Source of the DNA: Gordionus sp. m RMFG-2023
Taxonomy: Eukaryota > Nematomorpha > Gordioida > Chordodea > Parachordodidae
Assembly (NCBI RefSeq): GCF_954871325.1
Contig: NC_088775.1
Span: 7,417,561-7,481,560, forward strand
Reading direction: 5' to 3'
DNA length: 64,000 nucleotides
The position numbers were made by a program, and so were the translations under genes. The notes below the pieces were generated by a model. That model made no database searches and had not been told where the DNA came from. It saw only the letters and a program-made list of their open reading frames with translations. Below are positions 1 to 12,500 of this stretch, one piece after another; the first letter of the stretch is position 1; each line of letters begins with the position of its first letter.

Positions 1-490
1 TAAGCGGGGAGAATAGAAGTCAAACATTTTTATCGCATTATAACCCTTTTTTCCCCCTTTGTTTTTTATATACCTTCTCCCCCACCCCAAGAGTTTTTTT
101 TAACTTAGTAGGATTAAAATCCGCCCTGACACCGCGGTGCGGCAAAGCCGTTATTTTTGTTAGATGTTTTTATATGTCTAAGTAAATGAACTTAGGATAA
201 ACACCGCTCTAATTCAGCGGTAAGGCGAATGCCGTTATTATTATTATTTTTTTGATTATTGATTATGTCCTAATTTAAATTAACTTAGGATTAAAATCCG
301 CCCTGACACCGCGGTGCGACAAGGCCGTTTATTTTGATAGACGTTTTTATGTGCTTAAGGTAATTAACTTAGGACTGAACCCCTCTCTAATCCAGCGGTA
401 CGGCGTATGCCTTTCTATTTATTTTTTGGGTTGTAAAATAAATTTTTATTTAGGCCTGTCATCTGCCCTGATTCGAAAGGTGCGGCGGTA
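1..490. repeat. Degenerate tandem repeat, period about 178 bp
   Basis: Two near-identical blocks begin at about 101 and 281, each with AACTTAGGATTAAAATCCGC followed by CCTGACACCGCGGTGCG. Between them are related half-units at about 190 and 366 (AACTTAGGA, then a CAGCGGTA box), and a worn third block near 462. The G+C-rich boxes stand out from the AT-rich surroundings. A short block, AAGCGGGGAG, occurs at both ends (about 2 and 500). No coding frame is convincing. Confidence 0.75.
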
Positions 491-648
491 GTAGAAGTTA
501 AGCGGGGAGGAGTGTTGTGTTTTCAAACGAAAACTTGTTTATCATTTATATTTTTCTCTTTGTTTATACCATACTCGTATATTGCCATTCACTTTTTTTT
601 TGTTCGCTTATACCACCCTGTTTTGATTTCATCCTCAAAACTGGTTCT

Positions 649-871
649 TAGTGTTGTTAAACAGCTCGTTTTGAGCCGATTTTTAAAAACGGCTAACTCA
701 ATATTTTAGCCAGAAAAATAATATCTATGCCTCGAGATTTCGTTAATAGATGTTCAACCCTTTGTGCCACCTATGTGCAAAATCATAAGGCTTGCATAAT
801 ATTATGTCTAATAAAATTTTGAGTTAGCCTTTTTTAAAAATCGGGTCAAAATGAGCCGTTTAACAACATTA
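649..871. mobile_element. Palindromic MITE, TAGTGTTGTTAAAC family, copy 1
   Basis: This is an almost complete copy of a dispersed hairpin family. The left end reads TAGTGTTGTTAAACAGCTCG and the right end is its inverted match, closing in ACATTA. The arms run on for about 70 bases each (GGCTAACTCAATATTTTAGCC on the left). GTTCT lies on both sides and may be part of a target duplication. The YARNG-type terminus suggests a hAT-derived non-autonomous element, but no transposase of the family is present. Confidence 0.8.
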
Positions 872-3369
872 GTTCTAGCCAGTTTTCGAGATGGACATGG
901 GAAGGAAATTAATTTTTGTTTATTATTATTTAATTAAAAAAAATGGGGACTATATAAGACCTCGGAAAAATAAATTGTATTCATTAATATTTGATTTATT
1001 TTTTTTTGTCTGATTATATGATATAATAAAATTTGACGTATGTTTTACAATAAAATAAAATGAATTAGGTTACCTTAATTACTCGACGTTGTCCCCATGA
1101 TCCCATGACAAAATCGATACCCAAACCTGGCCCCTTGGATCCCATCATCGACCATCCCGGACCTCGAACACGGACAGTGTCTTCCCATCCCTGACGGTGT
1201 GACCCGTCTGTCTAAATTCAACAATAAATAAATTAAAAATAATTATATTTACATTTTAAATTTCATTAATATTCGTCGTAGTTCGCACTGTTTTTCCTAT
1301 TGTTTATAAAAAATTAGTAAAAATGTCAATCATTTTAATGAAAAAACTTAGATTTTTTTTATATCAATCATATTTTTTTATCGTTTTGTGGAAAAATATT
1401 TTTATTATTCATTATGAATTTTATGTTTAAAATAGTGATTTTATTTCATTATTAATTTTTGTGCTTAAATTTTCGAAACTATTATTATTTTTTTATGATT
1501 ATAAATTTATAAAATCATGAATTTTTTTTTATGCATAAAATTGTTAAAAATTATTAATTTTTGTGCTTAAATTTTCAAAACTATTATTTTTTTTATGCTT
1601 AAATTTATAAATTTTTTTTTTTAAATTAATATTTTTGTGCTAAAATTTTCAAAAACGAAGAATTAATTTTTCTAAGGTTTTTTTTTTATCAAGTTTGGTT
1701 TATAAGAGTTATCGAAGTATTATTCTGTGTAAGCCTTTGGTTGTAAAAGTTCTGATATTTTTCGTAAGCTCTTTGATTTTTGTAAATTCCCTCATTTTCG
1801 GGTTCTTGTGATTTATTGATTTTCTATAAGTTCTTTCCTTTTTTTTTATATTTTGGATTTAGGTAAGTTTAATATTTATTTATTTTGTTAATATTAAATC
1901 CGCAAGTTGGCGTATTATCATTTAAAATGTAATTATAATTATTTTTAATTTATTATATCGTTATTATGAGATAAAAGGAAATACAACTATTAATGTCTAT
2001 TCATTTATTATTTAATATATCTAAGAATATAATTTTTTATAAGTTATTTATAGAATAAGAAAATGAACCTACCTATAATTAAGAGAGAATATAAAAAATT
2101 TTTTTTACCTAAGCATTTTTTACCTTGGCATTTGTAGTTTAGTCAAACCGTTATATATTGATTCTAAACAAAATTTCTTATAAAAATTAACATTGTTTTT
2201 TGATATAAAAAAAGGACATGTTTATTTTTGCCCGTTTAAATTAATATTGTATTTTGTTGATACTTACTAAAATATGGATTCAGATACAGTTTATAAATGA
2301 TTAAATAAATAAAAATAATAGGCAAATAAAAATTCTTTTTAGACAATTCAATATTAGCAATAGAGAATGGGAAAAATATGTTTGGTCGGTCACATTGCTT
2401 CCTTACAGATCTCCTACAAAACGATCTCTCCTTCGTGATGTGCCTAAAATTTGCCTTAGGACGTGCCTAAGCCTTAAATTTTGCGCTATTATGCATCAGA
2501 CCTCGCGTAGCATCCGTCCCAAAAAGAAAAAGCTGACCTAACCGTTCCCATTCTATAATTGCCTAAAGAATATATTCTTAAATTCGAAAGAACAGATGTT
2601 ACTCAATTCAAATGGTTAATCAGCACCACAAACCTCGCAGTTATATTCTTTATTCCTCTTTAAAAGATAAACGCTCTATGGCAATCATTTTTAAAGAAAA
2701 TATGACAATATTTTTTGGCTTAAATTTTAATAAAATAAAATTTAAATATAAAAAAAAATTGGGATATAATAATGATGTTTTTTTTTGTAGGACTATTTTT
2801 TTTTTCTTCTTAAAATTAGTTTAATTAACAACAATACTGCTATAAGATTATTTATATAACAAAAAAAAATTAAAGATAATTTTAAACATGAATAACATTA
2901 AATTAGTGCGTGAAACTGCAAATATTATTATTATAATTAAAAAAATAAATCTAAAAAAAAAAAGGAGTTTAAAATATAACCTATTCGGATCAAATAAAGC
3001 ATGTTAAAAATAATTACATTATATCACATCGTAGTTGGATTAAAAGAAATATTATCATACAATATTTAGATTGGTGCATATATGGCAATATTATATAGGT
3101 AAGATCATAAATTTAAATATATCATAAATAAATACGAATTAGACTTTAATATATTTTTATAAGATATTGCAATGAATAATTTGATTAATTTAAAATAACC
3201 TAAATTTTGATAGATAAAATAAATGTTTTTTTTAAAAAACGGAATATATTAAAATATGAATTTATTTAATGTATATATATTTTTTTTAAACTAAATAGCT
3301 AAGTTATATTATAATACTAATTGATTTTTCGTGACATGAGTAACAAATTATTAGACTTTTAAAATTCTA
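872..3369. other. AT-rich intergenic DNA, no gene seen
   Basis: This is AT-rich sequence downstream of the AASS gene. Two less AT-rich patches, at about 1075-1210 and 2390-2560, were read in all frames. Neither gives a protein I recognise, nor splice sites that would join it to a neighbour. The rest is homopolymer-rich A/T sequence. Confidence 0.6.
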
Positions 3370-3375
3370 TTTATT
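3370..3375 (-). promoter_or_regulatory. Possible AATAAA polyadenylation signal of AASS
   Basis: AATAAA reads on the minus strand 18 bases beyond the AASS stop codon. The position fits a very short 3' UTR, but the motif is common by chance in AT-rich DNA. Confidence 0.35.
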
Positions 3376-3393
3376 ATTTTTAAAAAAAATTTT

Positions 3394-3545
3394 CTATCCA
3401 ACAATATGTTTTTGTGTATGACTAGACGTAGAGATCATCTTGGTTTCGGTTTTAGCGGCGATTCCCTCCTTCATTAGCCGGTCCAATATGGGCTTGTAAA
3501 TCTCCCGAGTTAAGGGTAAGATAAGACCCTTTCCCTGTATTTCAC
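3394..3545 (-). CDS. AASS: AASS exon 23, C-terminus and stop
   Basis: 152 bases to the stop TAG. Encodes the [20 protein letters not shown] end typical of the family ([20 protein letters not shown]), then a Ser/Thr/Lys tail about ten residues longer than in human. Confidence 0.95.
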
Positions 3546-6500
3546 CTATGGGGGAGAAAGCATAAGATCATTAAAAAAAATTAGAATATAATTTTATAAA
3601 GTATTTATATTGGTTTTGATATGGGAATAATTTCTTTTTTAAACCTTCCAAGATCATTTTAACAGCTATTCCACAAGGAAATCCCACGGTTTTAGCCATG
3701 GCCGTATGTCCGTTAGGTTCTCCGTAAACTATCAGCGTCACTGTCTTCAATTCCTTTTAATTTTTTTATAAAATAAAATAATAATAAAAAACACAGATGT
3801 GGGAAATAAAAAATGAAAAAAGAACAAAATACAAATTAGAAAAGAAAAGATAATAAATAGAATTTTTTTTTTTAAAAGAACAATGTAATAATTATAAAAA
3901 TGTAATGCAGCCTTACTTTTTCGAGGGGGTTATTTGGTTCTTTGTATATCACGAAATTGTGCCTCAAGATAATCATGTCCTTTTCATTTTTTCCTATATA
4001 AATAGTAAGTAGGAGAAAATATGAAAGAAAAAAGGGAGATAATTTATTCTAAACCACGGCCGCTATAATTTAGAAAAATAGGAGTTAATAATTATAGTGC
4101 TTCTATTCGTCATTAAGGTTAGAGACCAATGATTAAACTGTAAAAAAACAGTAGGATGGAGGGGGGTTAAAAACTTCGAGAAGGGTTATAACCGGAAAAT
4201 AATTAAATCGTTTTTTTTGAATTTTTATTTATTTATTAATTTAGAAAGAAAGTTTTATTCAACTTAAGAGGGAATATATCTGTCTTATTTCATACACAAA
4301 TATGTGATTTTTATTATATATATTCACCGTAGGACAGCGTTTGGGCTAAATAGTTAGATACGGTATCCAATAGAGTTACCTTTTTGTCAACCTTTACTTG
4401 GTCAGATAACATGCCCAGTCTTTAATATTATAAATAAAAATTTTAAAAAAATGTATTTTTAAAGAAGAATTTAAATTTTCGATGCTTAAAACTTTGTTGC
4501 ACATTCGAATTACTTTTTATAGCAAATAAGGGGAATTTAATATAATCTTTTTCAATCTTTTCCTTTCTTTCTTCCGTGGGTTAGTAAAAGATAAAATAAT
4601 GTGTACTCTTCGAACGCTTGAACTCTTTTAGAATCTCCCACTTTTTCGTAAACAAAGTTTTCGAGAGTATCTGCCATTATGTCACTGGGTTTGCCTAAAA
4701 TGTTGCACATGAGGGATTTCTTTTTAAAATTTTTTAAAAAAAGGTAAATAAATTCACTATACCGTATTTTAAACTAATAGAGTGCTTAAATTCGCGCCAT
4801 TTTTAACAAAATTACTTTTTTATGAGTTTAATTTTGTAGAATTTTAAAAAAATATTTATATTAAATATGAGCCCTATCATCCATCCCTCAGACAAAAAAA
4901 TAAATAAAGCTATTTAAATTGAATTTTGTAGAGATATTCATTTAATAGATTCAAAAGGATTTAGTTAAAAACAAAATATTGATAATGGGGTGCATGTTTA
5001 AAGATGGAATTTAGAAATAAGGAAATTGGTTATAAGACCTTTAAAAACCCCGTTTAAAATCATTTTAGCCTACTTTTACTAAGATTTAATGAAAATCATT
5101 ATTTAATTTAAAAAAAATTTTTTTTTAAATAATTTAAACGTGATACCCATGTAAGACTAGGAGCCGATGGATGAAGGATGGGAAGGGTGAATTGATCGAA
5201 AAGTCCCATCTGATGAAAACCTTTGATAACATTGCAAAATCCCTGGTGAATAAATAAGGGTTAGTACATAAAATAATAGGAATATTACTTTTATGGCCAA
5301 TCTTTACAGGGCCATTTGATTATACTCCTTTTTATGTCATTCTCTCAAACTTAATAGGGAATGGTATACGGTATCTAGCTAAAGGTCGTCGATTTTAACC
5401 CATCCGCCCATTTATATAAAAATTTTGCTAATCCTCCACTCCTACCCCCTCCCCTTCCTTCCTTCTGCCTAATATTTCAAAAATTTGTTTAGTTGATTCT
5501 TTATATTTTAAACACTTTGTATCTGAGCGTTCCGCGGATCAATGTCCTCACGCTGGGTATGTCATATTCTTTGACATAAACCGTAGAATCTCTGTTAGGA
5601 AAACTTTCCAAATTATAAGCAGGCAATTCGGTATAATCCCAAGGGGAATTTATTATAGACCCATCCGGAGGAATCTCCACGACCTTTTATTTTTTTAAAA
5701 AAATATAATAATTTTGATATTATCATTATATATATATATATATAAAAATATTTTGTAAATAATGGAAAATATGTAGAAACAGAGTCCTTTTTGGATTTTT
5801 ATTGATCAGGCTAGGCCCAGGCCTCAGCTCATCAAGGTCTCTGGTTGAAATGAAAGATAAATGGGGAAACTAATGTATCTATACGACTAGTATTGCAAAT
5901 TAGCCATGACATATAATAATACCTAAACCGATGATGCATTCATTATAATGTATTTGAAAGCGTCGGTCCCGGCATTTTGGTAACCCATATAGTAATTATT
6001 CTCGTGTTACTACTATTAAATTGATAACTTGCTTCCTTATTATCTCTATGATCAGGCAATTCTTTAATAAAGTTTACGTCAAGCATAGGAATAAATTGGT
6101 GGCTCGTTTAAAATATTTAATAATGATATGGGTAAACTGTTTTCATTGACGTACACTTTTAATGAATGCATTGTCAGTCTAGGTATTATTATATGTCATT
6201 GAAATTAGCCGGGTCGAACGAAACATCCCGGCCAGGCTGGGTTTTACTTGTAAAAAAATCCACCTCATCCAAAAAATATCCCCATAAACTTATGAATTTC
6301 TCGATTGAATCAAAAAAAAGCACAGAAATTTTTAATTACCTTTTGGTCTTTGAGATATTTACAACCGGAAAGCGAATTGAGGAGAACGCCTTTAGGAAAC
6401 CAACTTGTATTTATATATATTCAAGAAAAAATATATATTATAATTAGTTTAGAAAAATGGGTTGATGAACCACGGAATTTAGTACCACAATTTATAATTA

Positions 6501-9500
6501 AGTTATTCGTTCCCTTTTATAGGTCGGGAACCGCTCATTACGGCTGCGTTCTAGCTCTTCAAAGATAAAATATTTACTTAGCTTGTTTAATAATTCCGAA
6601 ACTAAATGATTTGTCTAGGGGGATAAAAGAAACATATTCCGGCATCTTAAAATGAAATGTACATAACTTATTTTGTCTAGGTATAAACACAGTGCTAAAA
6701 AAAACTTGTGAAACACACGTAAAATTAAGGCTTCATTCTATCTCGTATTAAATTTTGTTCTTAATTAATAGAGCATTCTATTTAAAAAAGCTGCTATAGG
6801 TCGCCCTTTTTTTCCCTTTACATTTTATTTATTTTATATAAGATTTTGACATGTAAGGTGATTGATGGGTGTCACTCGACGTATTTCCTTCTCATTTATA
6901 AGTCTAAAACAAAAATTCACATTCTATCTAGACAGAGCCATTTTGAATTTTTTAAAACTAGTACAACATCCTTCCATATATCTAATAAACTTTGAAAAGG
7001 GTCATACTAAATTTGAAAACTTTTTTTTTCCCCTTTAAACGGTTCAATTATTAAATTATATAACTTATAAAATTTACCTGAATTTGTATCTGAGAGGATT
7101 ATTAGCGAATTCGGGGGCAGGGATTCCACCACAAAAGGAACTGAACTCTATCAACTAGTATAAATATATATATAACTGATGTATCGAATATAATATCATA
7201 ATTTTATTTTTACTAAATCTAAATAATAGTATTTTGCTAATTTATATTTTAGGAGGTAATCAGATAGTTTTTTTTTGATGGGCTATTTTTAAAAAAAAAT
7301 ATATATCCGCCATTTACAACATTATTTTTAGGACTTATTTATCGTCTGTTATTATAATTTGACTAAATTATTAACGTCGATTCCTATAAACGATTTTGAC
7401 ACGTTTAACTTTTAAAAATCATATTGATGCCATTTTAAACCATTTGATGGTTAGTTTTTATAATATCAAAATATTTAATAAAATTAGTTTGTTTTCCAAA
7501 TAGGAAATATTATGTGTTCTCCAAAAAGAAATAAGCATATCTATTATAAATGATTCTAAAATTAAGAATCATTATATAGCTGATTATTTATTTTATTATA
7601 AAATTCCAAAATAGGATTTTAAGAAACACACGGCCCAAAAATAAAATATTGGAAATAACCTTGTTTTTTTTAAAGATAGTACTAAATTCTCAAGGAATAA
7701 GAGGATATTTCTCTAAAAATCTTTTGATATTTTCTTCTTCTACTTCGTCGGTTAATGGCGGTTTCCGGGTAAATCAGTTTCCTATCTAATCCATTTTCTC
7801 TACCTTTTCTATTTCAAGACCCATTATTCACATGTCATCTCCTATATCACCTTCCTTTGAGCCTTCGTTGGGTTTTCTCGAGGCCTCGATCCCATTACTT
7901 CCATCGAAGTGCATTTTTTCACCCTAATCATGTTTCGTTTTTCGTTCAACGTGTTTAAACCATCTGAGTCTATTTCTTCTCATGACCGCCAATAGTTTTT
8001 ATTCAAATCCCTTTCCGCATTCACTGCTTGTTTTTCATTTTCTCAAGATATACCAAACATCCATCTAAACATTCACATCAATTTACCTTCGCGTGCCGCT
8101 TCATCGCCCACGTTTCACCAACCGTAACCTATACAACTTACATAAACTTTTCCTTCGACTTCAGAAATAAGTTTTAATTTGTTAAAAATATACGCCATCT
8201 CTAGTAACTTCTTTCATGCATATCCAACTCTTGCAACAACAGCAGAATCAACACCTCGAACTGTATTCAGGATGCCACCCAAATAACAACACCTTCCCAT
8301 TTTTTCCAAAATAGCTCCATTGTCGATATCTAAACCACCCTAATTTATGTCATTATTGCTAGCCTCTTTCAGGCACGTTCTATATATAAAGGTAACACTT
8401 AGTATCATTAGACTTCAAGGCCAAGTGCCTGTTTCTTCCATATTTCTTAATCCTTCTTCGTTCACTTCTAAACCCTTTGCTTCCATAACCGTCTTCCATA
8501 TATTATCCGATCCTTTTAACTCTGTTTCAAGTGTTGCCGGCAGTACAAAATTATCAGCATACCATAAGTTCCCCTGGCAAAATTATCGGTATACAAAAGT
8601 TCCAAAGTCCTTTATGTACCTCTCTAGTCACCACTTTCATTACAATGATAAATAATAATGGACTCATGTCATCCTCGATGCAAGACCCATCTTTAATTCA
8701 AAGCTTTCGCATCACTCATACGTGCTGGGAATTTTCGAACACTGCCATCACTGCTTAAGCCGATCATTCCTCAACGCCTTTTCACTCAGAAGTATTTTTT
8801 AAATTTAGATAGTTAACCGTTACCTAAGGAAAAATTTGTTAAATATTCTTTTTTTTCAATAGAAATTATAAAATATGGAAAAGTAAGAATATTTCTAGGT
8901 TATATTAACTTGTTTCCTTTTTTCCTTGATATCGTCGAAAATCTCCATGGCCAACATATGATCTATACCGGGGTCCAAGCCGCATTCATTCACTATGCAA
9001 ATATTGGCTTCTTTGATCCTTTTATTAGTAATAAAAAAATTTTTTTTTATAAATTGTTAGAGAAAAATATTTTAAGGGTAAGACCTATATGAAGATTCAT
9101 CTAACAGTGCCACTGAACTGAAATAGATTCAGGGGAAATTCTTTTATGACAATAAACTTTCCGCCATAATTTCCCCTCTTCCGCCTCCAACTTTACGCGT
9201 TAGTAACTTTGGAAGAGGGCAAAGAAAAGAAGAAAGATATATTTTTTAGTTGTATATTACTTATCCTGTAAGAGTCTCATATCCGGGCTAACGTAGCTAG
9301 TCGTTACCATATTTCGTTTGTGTTTTATGCAAAGATTTGCTATGGATGGATGGTAAGTGAACGGCAGTAAACTTTCAAAAATGTAAAGCAAATAAATTCT
9401 TCTTTCTATAAGTATAAATATATAATCGACATTTTAAATAAATAGCCGTCGTTAACTCTTATCATTTAGACTCGTTCTTAGAAACCACGATGATGGTCAA

Positions 9501-12500
9501 GCGATGAGTAAATTAATCGCTAAGCGATAGCGTAGTTGTAAATATAATATCGTGCATTTTGTAAGCGACGCGGTTAACATGAACGAGGTCTTAGGCTTAC
9601 TAAAAAAAAATTTAGGCGGGGCGAAGAACACTTCTGCCATATCCTAGAGACGTGCTTGACAATTAGCGTTTTTAAAATTAAGATGTATATCACTTCAAGG
9701 TCCGAAAATTTATGCTGAGTATCAAGAGATCTGTAAAGCCCGGCCGCTAGTCCCGCGAACAGGGCAGAAAAAATTTTAACGGACTGAACAAAAAAATTTT
9801 AAAAGCCGGGTTGGGTTACTTGTGCAAAAACTTTGGCCGAAATGGACCGGGCCCTTTTCAGACGTCTAAAATATATGATAATTATTAGAAACCTGACCAC
9901 TATGTCACTTTCCTTTATGAGGTCCTCCAATTTATGTTTTTGCTTATCGATATCCAGCACGGTTGGGTTAAGGTTAGAAGCCCTAACTTTATCCTTACCG
10001 CACGTAGTTTCCACTACCCTTTGCAGTTCTTTTTGCCACGGACTCACTTTGATTTATAAAATTTAAATAATTCTTAAAGAAAAAAAAATGAGATAAATTG
10101 TGTTAAACACGTAATATCATAATTTATAAATAAATTGGAGGGCGGGGTTTATAAAGAAATATAAGTTGGTGTGAGGGTTAAAAATTTCAAAACAACAAGT
10201 CGGCAAGCTTTTTGGCTGAAATCCACCTATTCCAAACCTCTAATTTACCTATCCTTTATTTTATCCATTTATCACAATATTTATTATTGAATAATAAAAA
10301 AAGGAAAAGTAATCAATACCTATGGTAATTTCGTATGAATTTTCTCTGGACAAGTATTCTACTACGGGCCCACACACGTAACCAGCTCCTAGGATGAGAA
10401 TTTTCGGTTTTTTCCCGCTACTTTTAAATGTTTGTCTAAGGCGTGAACGCGGGCGATATTTATTATTTTAAATAATAAGAAGAATTAACCATATTGACTA
10501 TTGAATCGATTCTGACAAATATCACACAGTGATTTTTTTAGACTTTTGAGATAATCAATAAGAATCACAAAAATGAAGATATTTGTAGGAAGATCATAAT
10601 AATCATTTTTTTATAGAAAAATTTGAGATTTATCATGAAAGATTTTTATTAGTTCAATATTTTAGCCAAAAAATATTGCCTAAGCTACAAGATTTCGATA
10701 AAATATGTCTAGACCTTTGTTCCTTCTATGAGCAAAATCTTCAGGGTTGGGTAATATTTTTCTGGATGTAATATTGATAGCCGTTTCTAAAAATCGGCTC
10801 AAAACGAGCCATTTAACAACACTAATTTCTATGCATAAAATTTACAAAGGATTTACTTATAAAAGTATTTACAAATAAAGATTTGGATTAGGTAAAATTT
10901 GATAAAACAAATTGTTTGAACAATCTCAAAAAAATCTTCAAAGATCAAAATCTTTGAAGATTTTTTAATTTTGAAGATCATTTCAAACTCTAATTTGAAT
11001 GGTCATTTTTCTTGTAGGAATTAAATATAAAATTTTTCGAAATATCTTTTAAATTCAACATGAATGTTTATTCATAGTGTGAGCAACTAGAGTAGACCCT
11101 GCATAATTTGACCATGAATTTATTAAGTAATCGAATAAATATGAAATGTCAATATATTTTGAAAGAAACTATAAAAGAAATTAAGAAAGTTTAATTTGTT
11201 GTACCTGTCACAATTGTTAACCATAATTTTTTTTAAATCGATGAATTCTTTCTTTTTTAAAAAAAAGAACAGAACTAAGTATTTATTAATTAATTTCTTC
11301 TTTAGAAGCTGTGGCCAAAATATAATTCGGAAACTTTCGTGACTTTCACCGAAAAAAAACAAGCTATTTTTAGTATAAAAATAAAAACATATCTTAAAAA
11401 AATGATTCTAGAAAATTTCAAAATTTTTGAAAGTTTTTTCATTTTGCGAATTTTAAAAACTATTTAGGACACACATTATCTGAATAAATTTGGTCGTTGT
11501 TCAATGATTGTTTTATGGGGCATTTTTGCCCTGATTTCGAAATAATGCTTTTTCTTATAATTAATAATTGTCACTAAATATGTATTAAAGACTATGTTCA
11601 ATATTCTTTTTGGAAAATTTTAAAGAAATCGTTATGTCAAATTTTTGAAATTTATAAAAAAAAATTTAAGAAGTTATTTTTTATTTTTTAAAATAGCTTA
11701 TTTATTTCGAAAGCTTTGTGATTTAATTTTTTGATGTTTAGGACAAAGCCTTTAAAATTTTTTTATATTAGACTTCGATATCGGTCACGCATAATAAATT
11801 GGAAATATAAGAAGACAAAATATTTTAATCAACGTCTCTATTGTTTAAGGATCGTGGTCCAATCTGGGCCAAAGGGACCGGACTATAGTGAACCAATTCT
11901 AATTATTGGTTATGCTCCTTCATTTTATTTTTTTTGCAAAAATAAATTTGATTTTGAATAAAACTTTTGAACGTTCCTCAATTCTTGTATGTAAGCAAAG
12001 TTTGGGGTCAATTTCTTGTCGGAAGCGATAATGGCCTTTTAGAATAAATAATCGTTAAAAAAAACTATATTTATATATGTATATAATACTGAAACATACT
12101 TTAAAAGTGATCAATGATAAGTTGGTCAAGATAAAGAAGGTCCAGTATATATATATATACACATAACAGAGACCTGCAAGCCCGACCCTAAACCAAGCCC
12201 GGGTACACGGGCTGAACCGTATTTTAATTTTTAAAATATACTTAAGCCGGGCCTAAAAAAAATTTTTTTTTTTTTAAAAAGTTGAGTTAGGATGGTGGCC
12301 ATTTTGTTTTTAAAGAGGTAAAAGCGATTACTTCGAATTTTAAAAGGAAATATTTAAATTTGTTTTTATGGTCCGACCGATGTCCTAGTGGGGTCATATA
12401 GGAAGTTAACCTAAAGTGACCAGACCAGTGTTGCATCCCGGCAAAGGTGATCATATAAAAATAAAGAAAGAAATGTTCTGCTTAAAAAAATCAATTTACG

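Noticed and set aside
6166-6568. Plus-strand frames of 87-93 codons
   Set aside because: They run antisense across AASS exon 16 and the edge of the MITE, with no recognisable protein.
9799-9892. Open extension of AASS exon 12 coding for a basic RRLKRARS stretch
   Set aside because: The family sequence continues in exon 13, the donor gtttct fits the phase, and the extension lies in a G+C-rich repeat.
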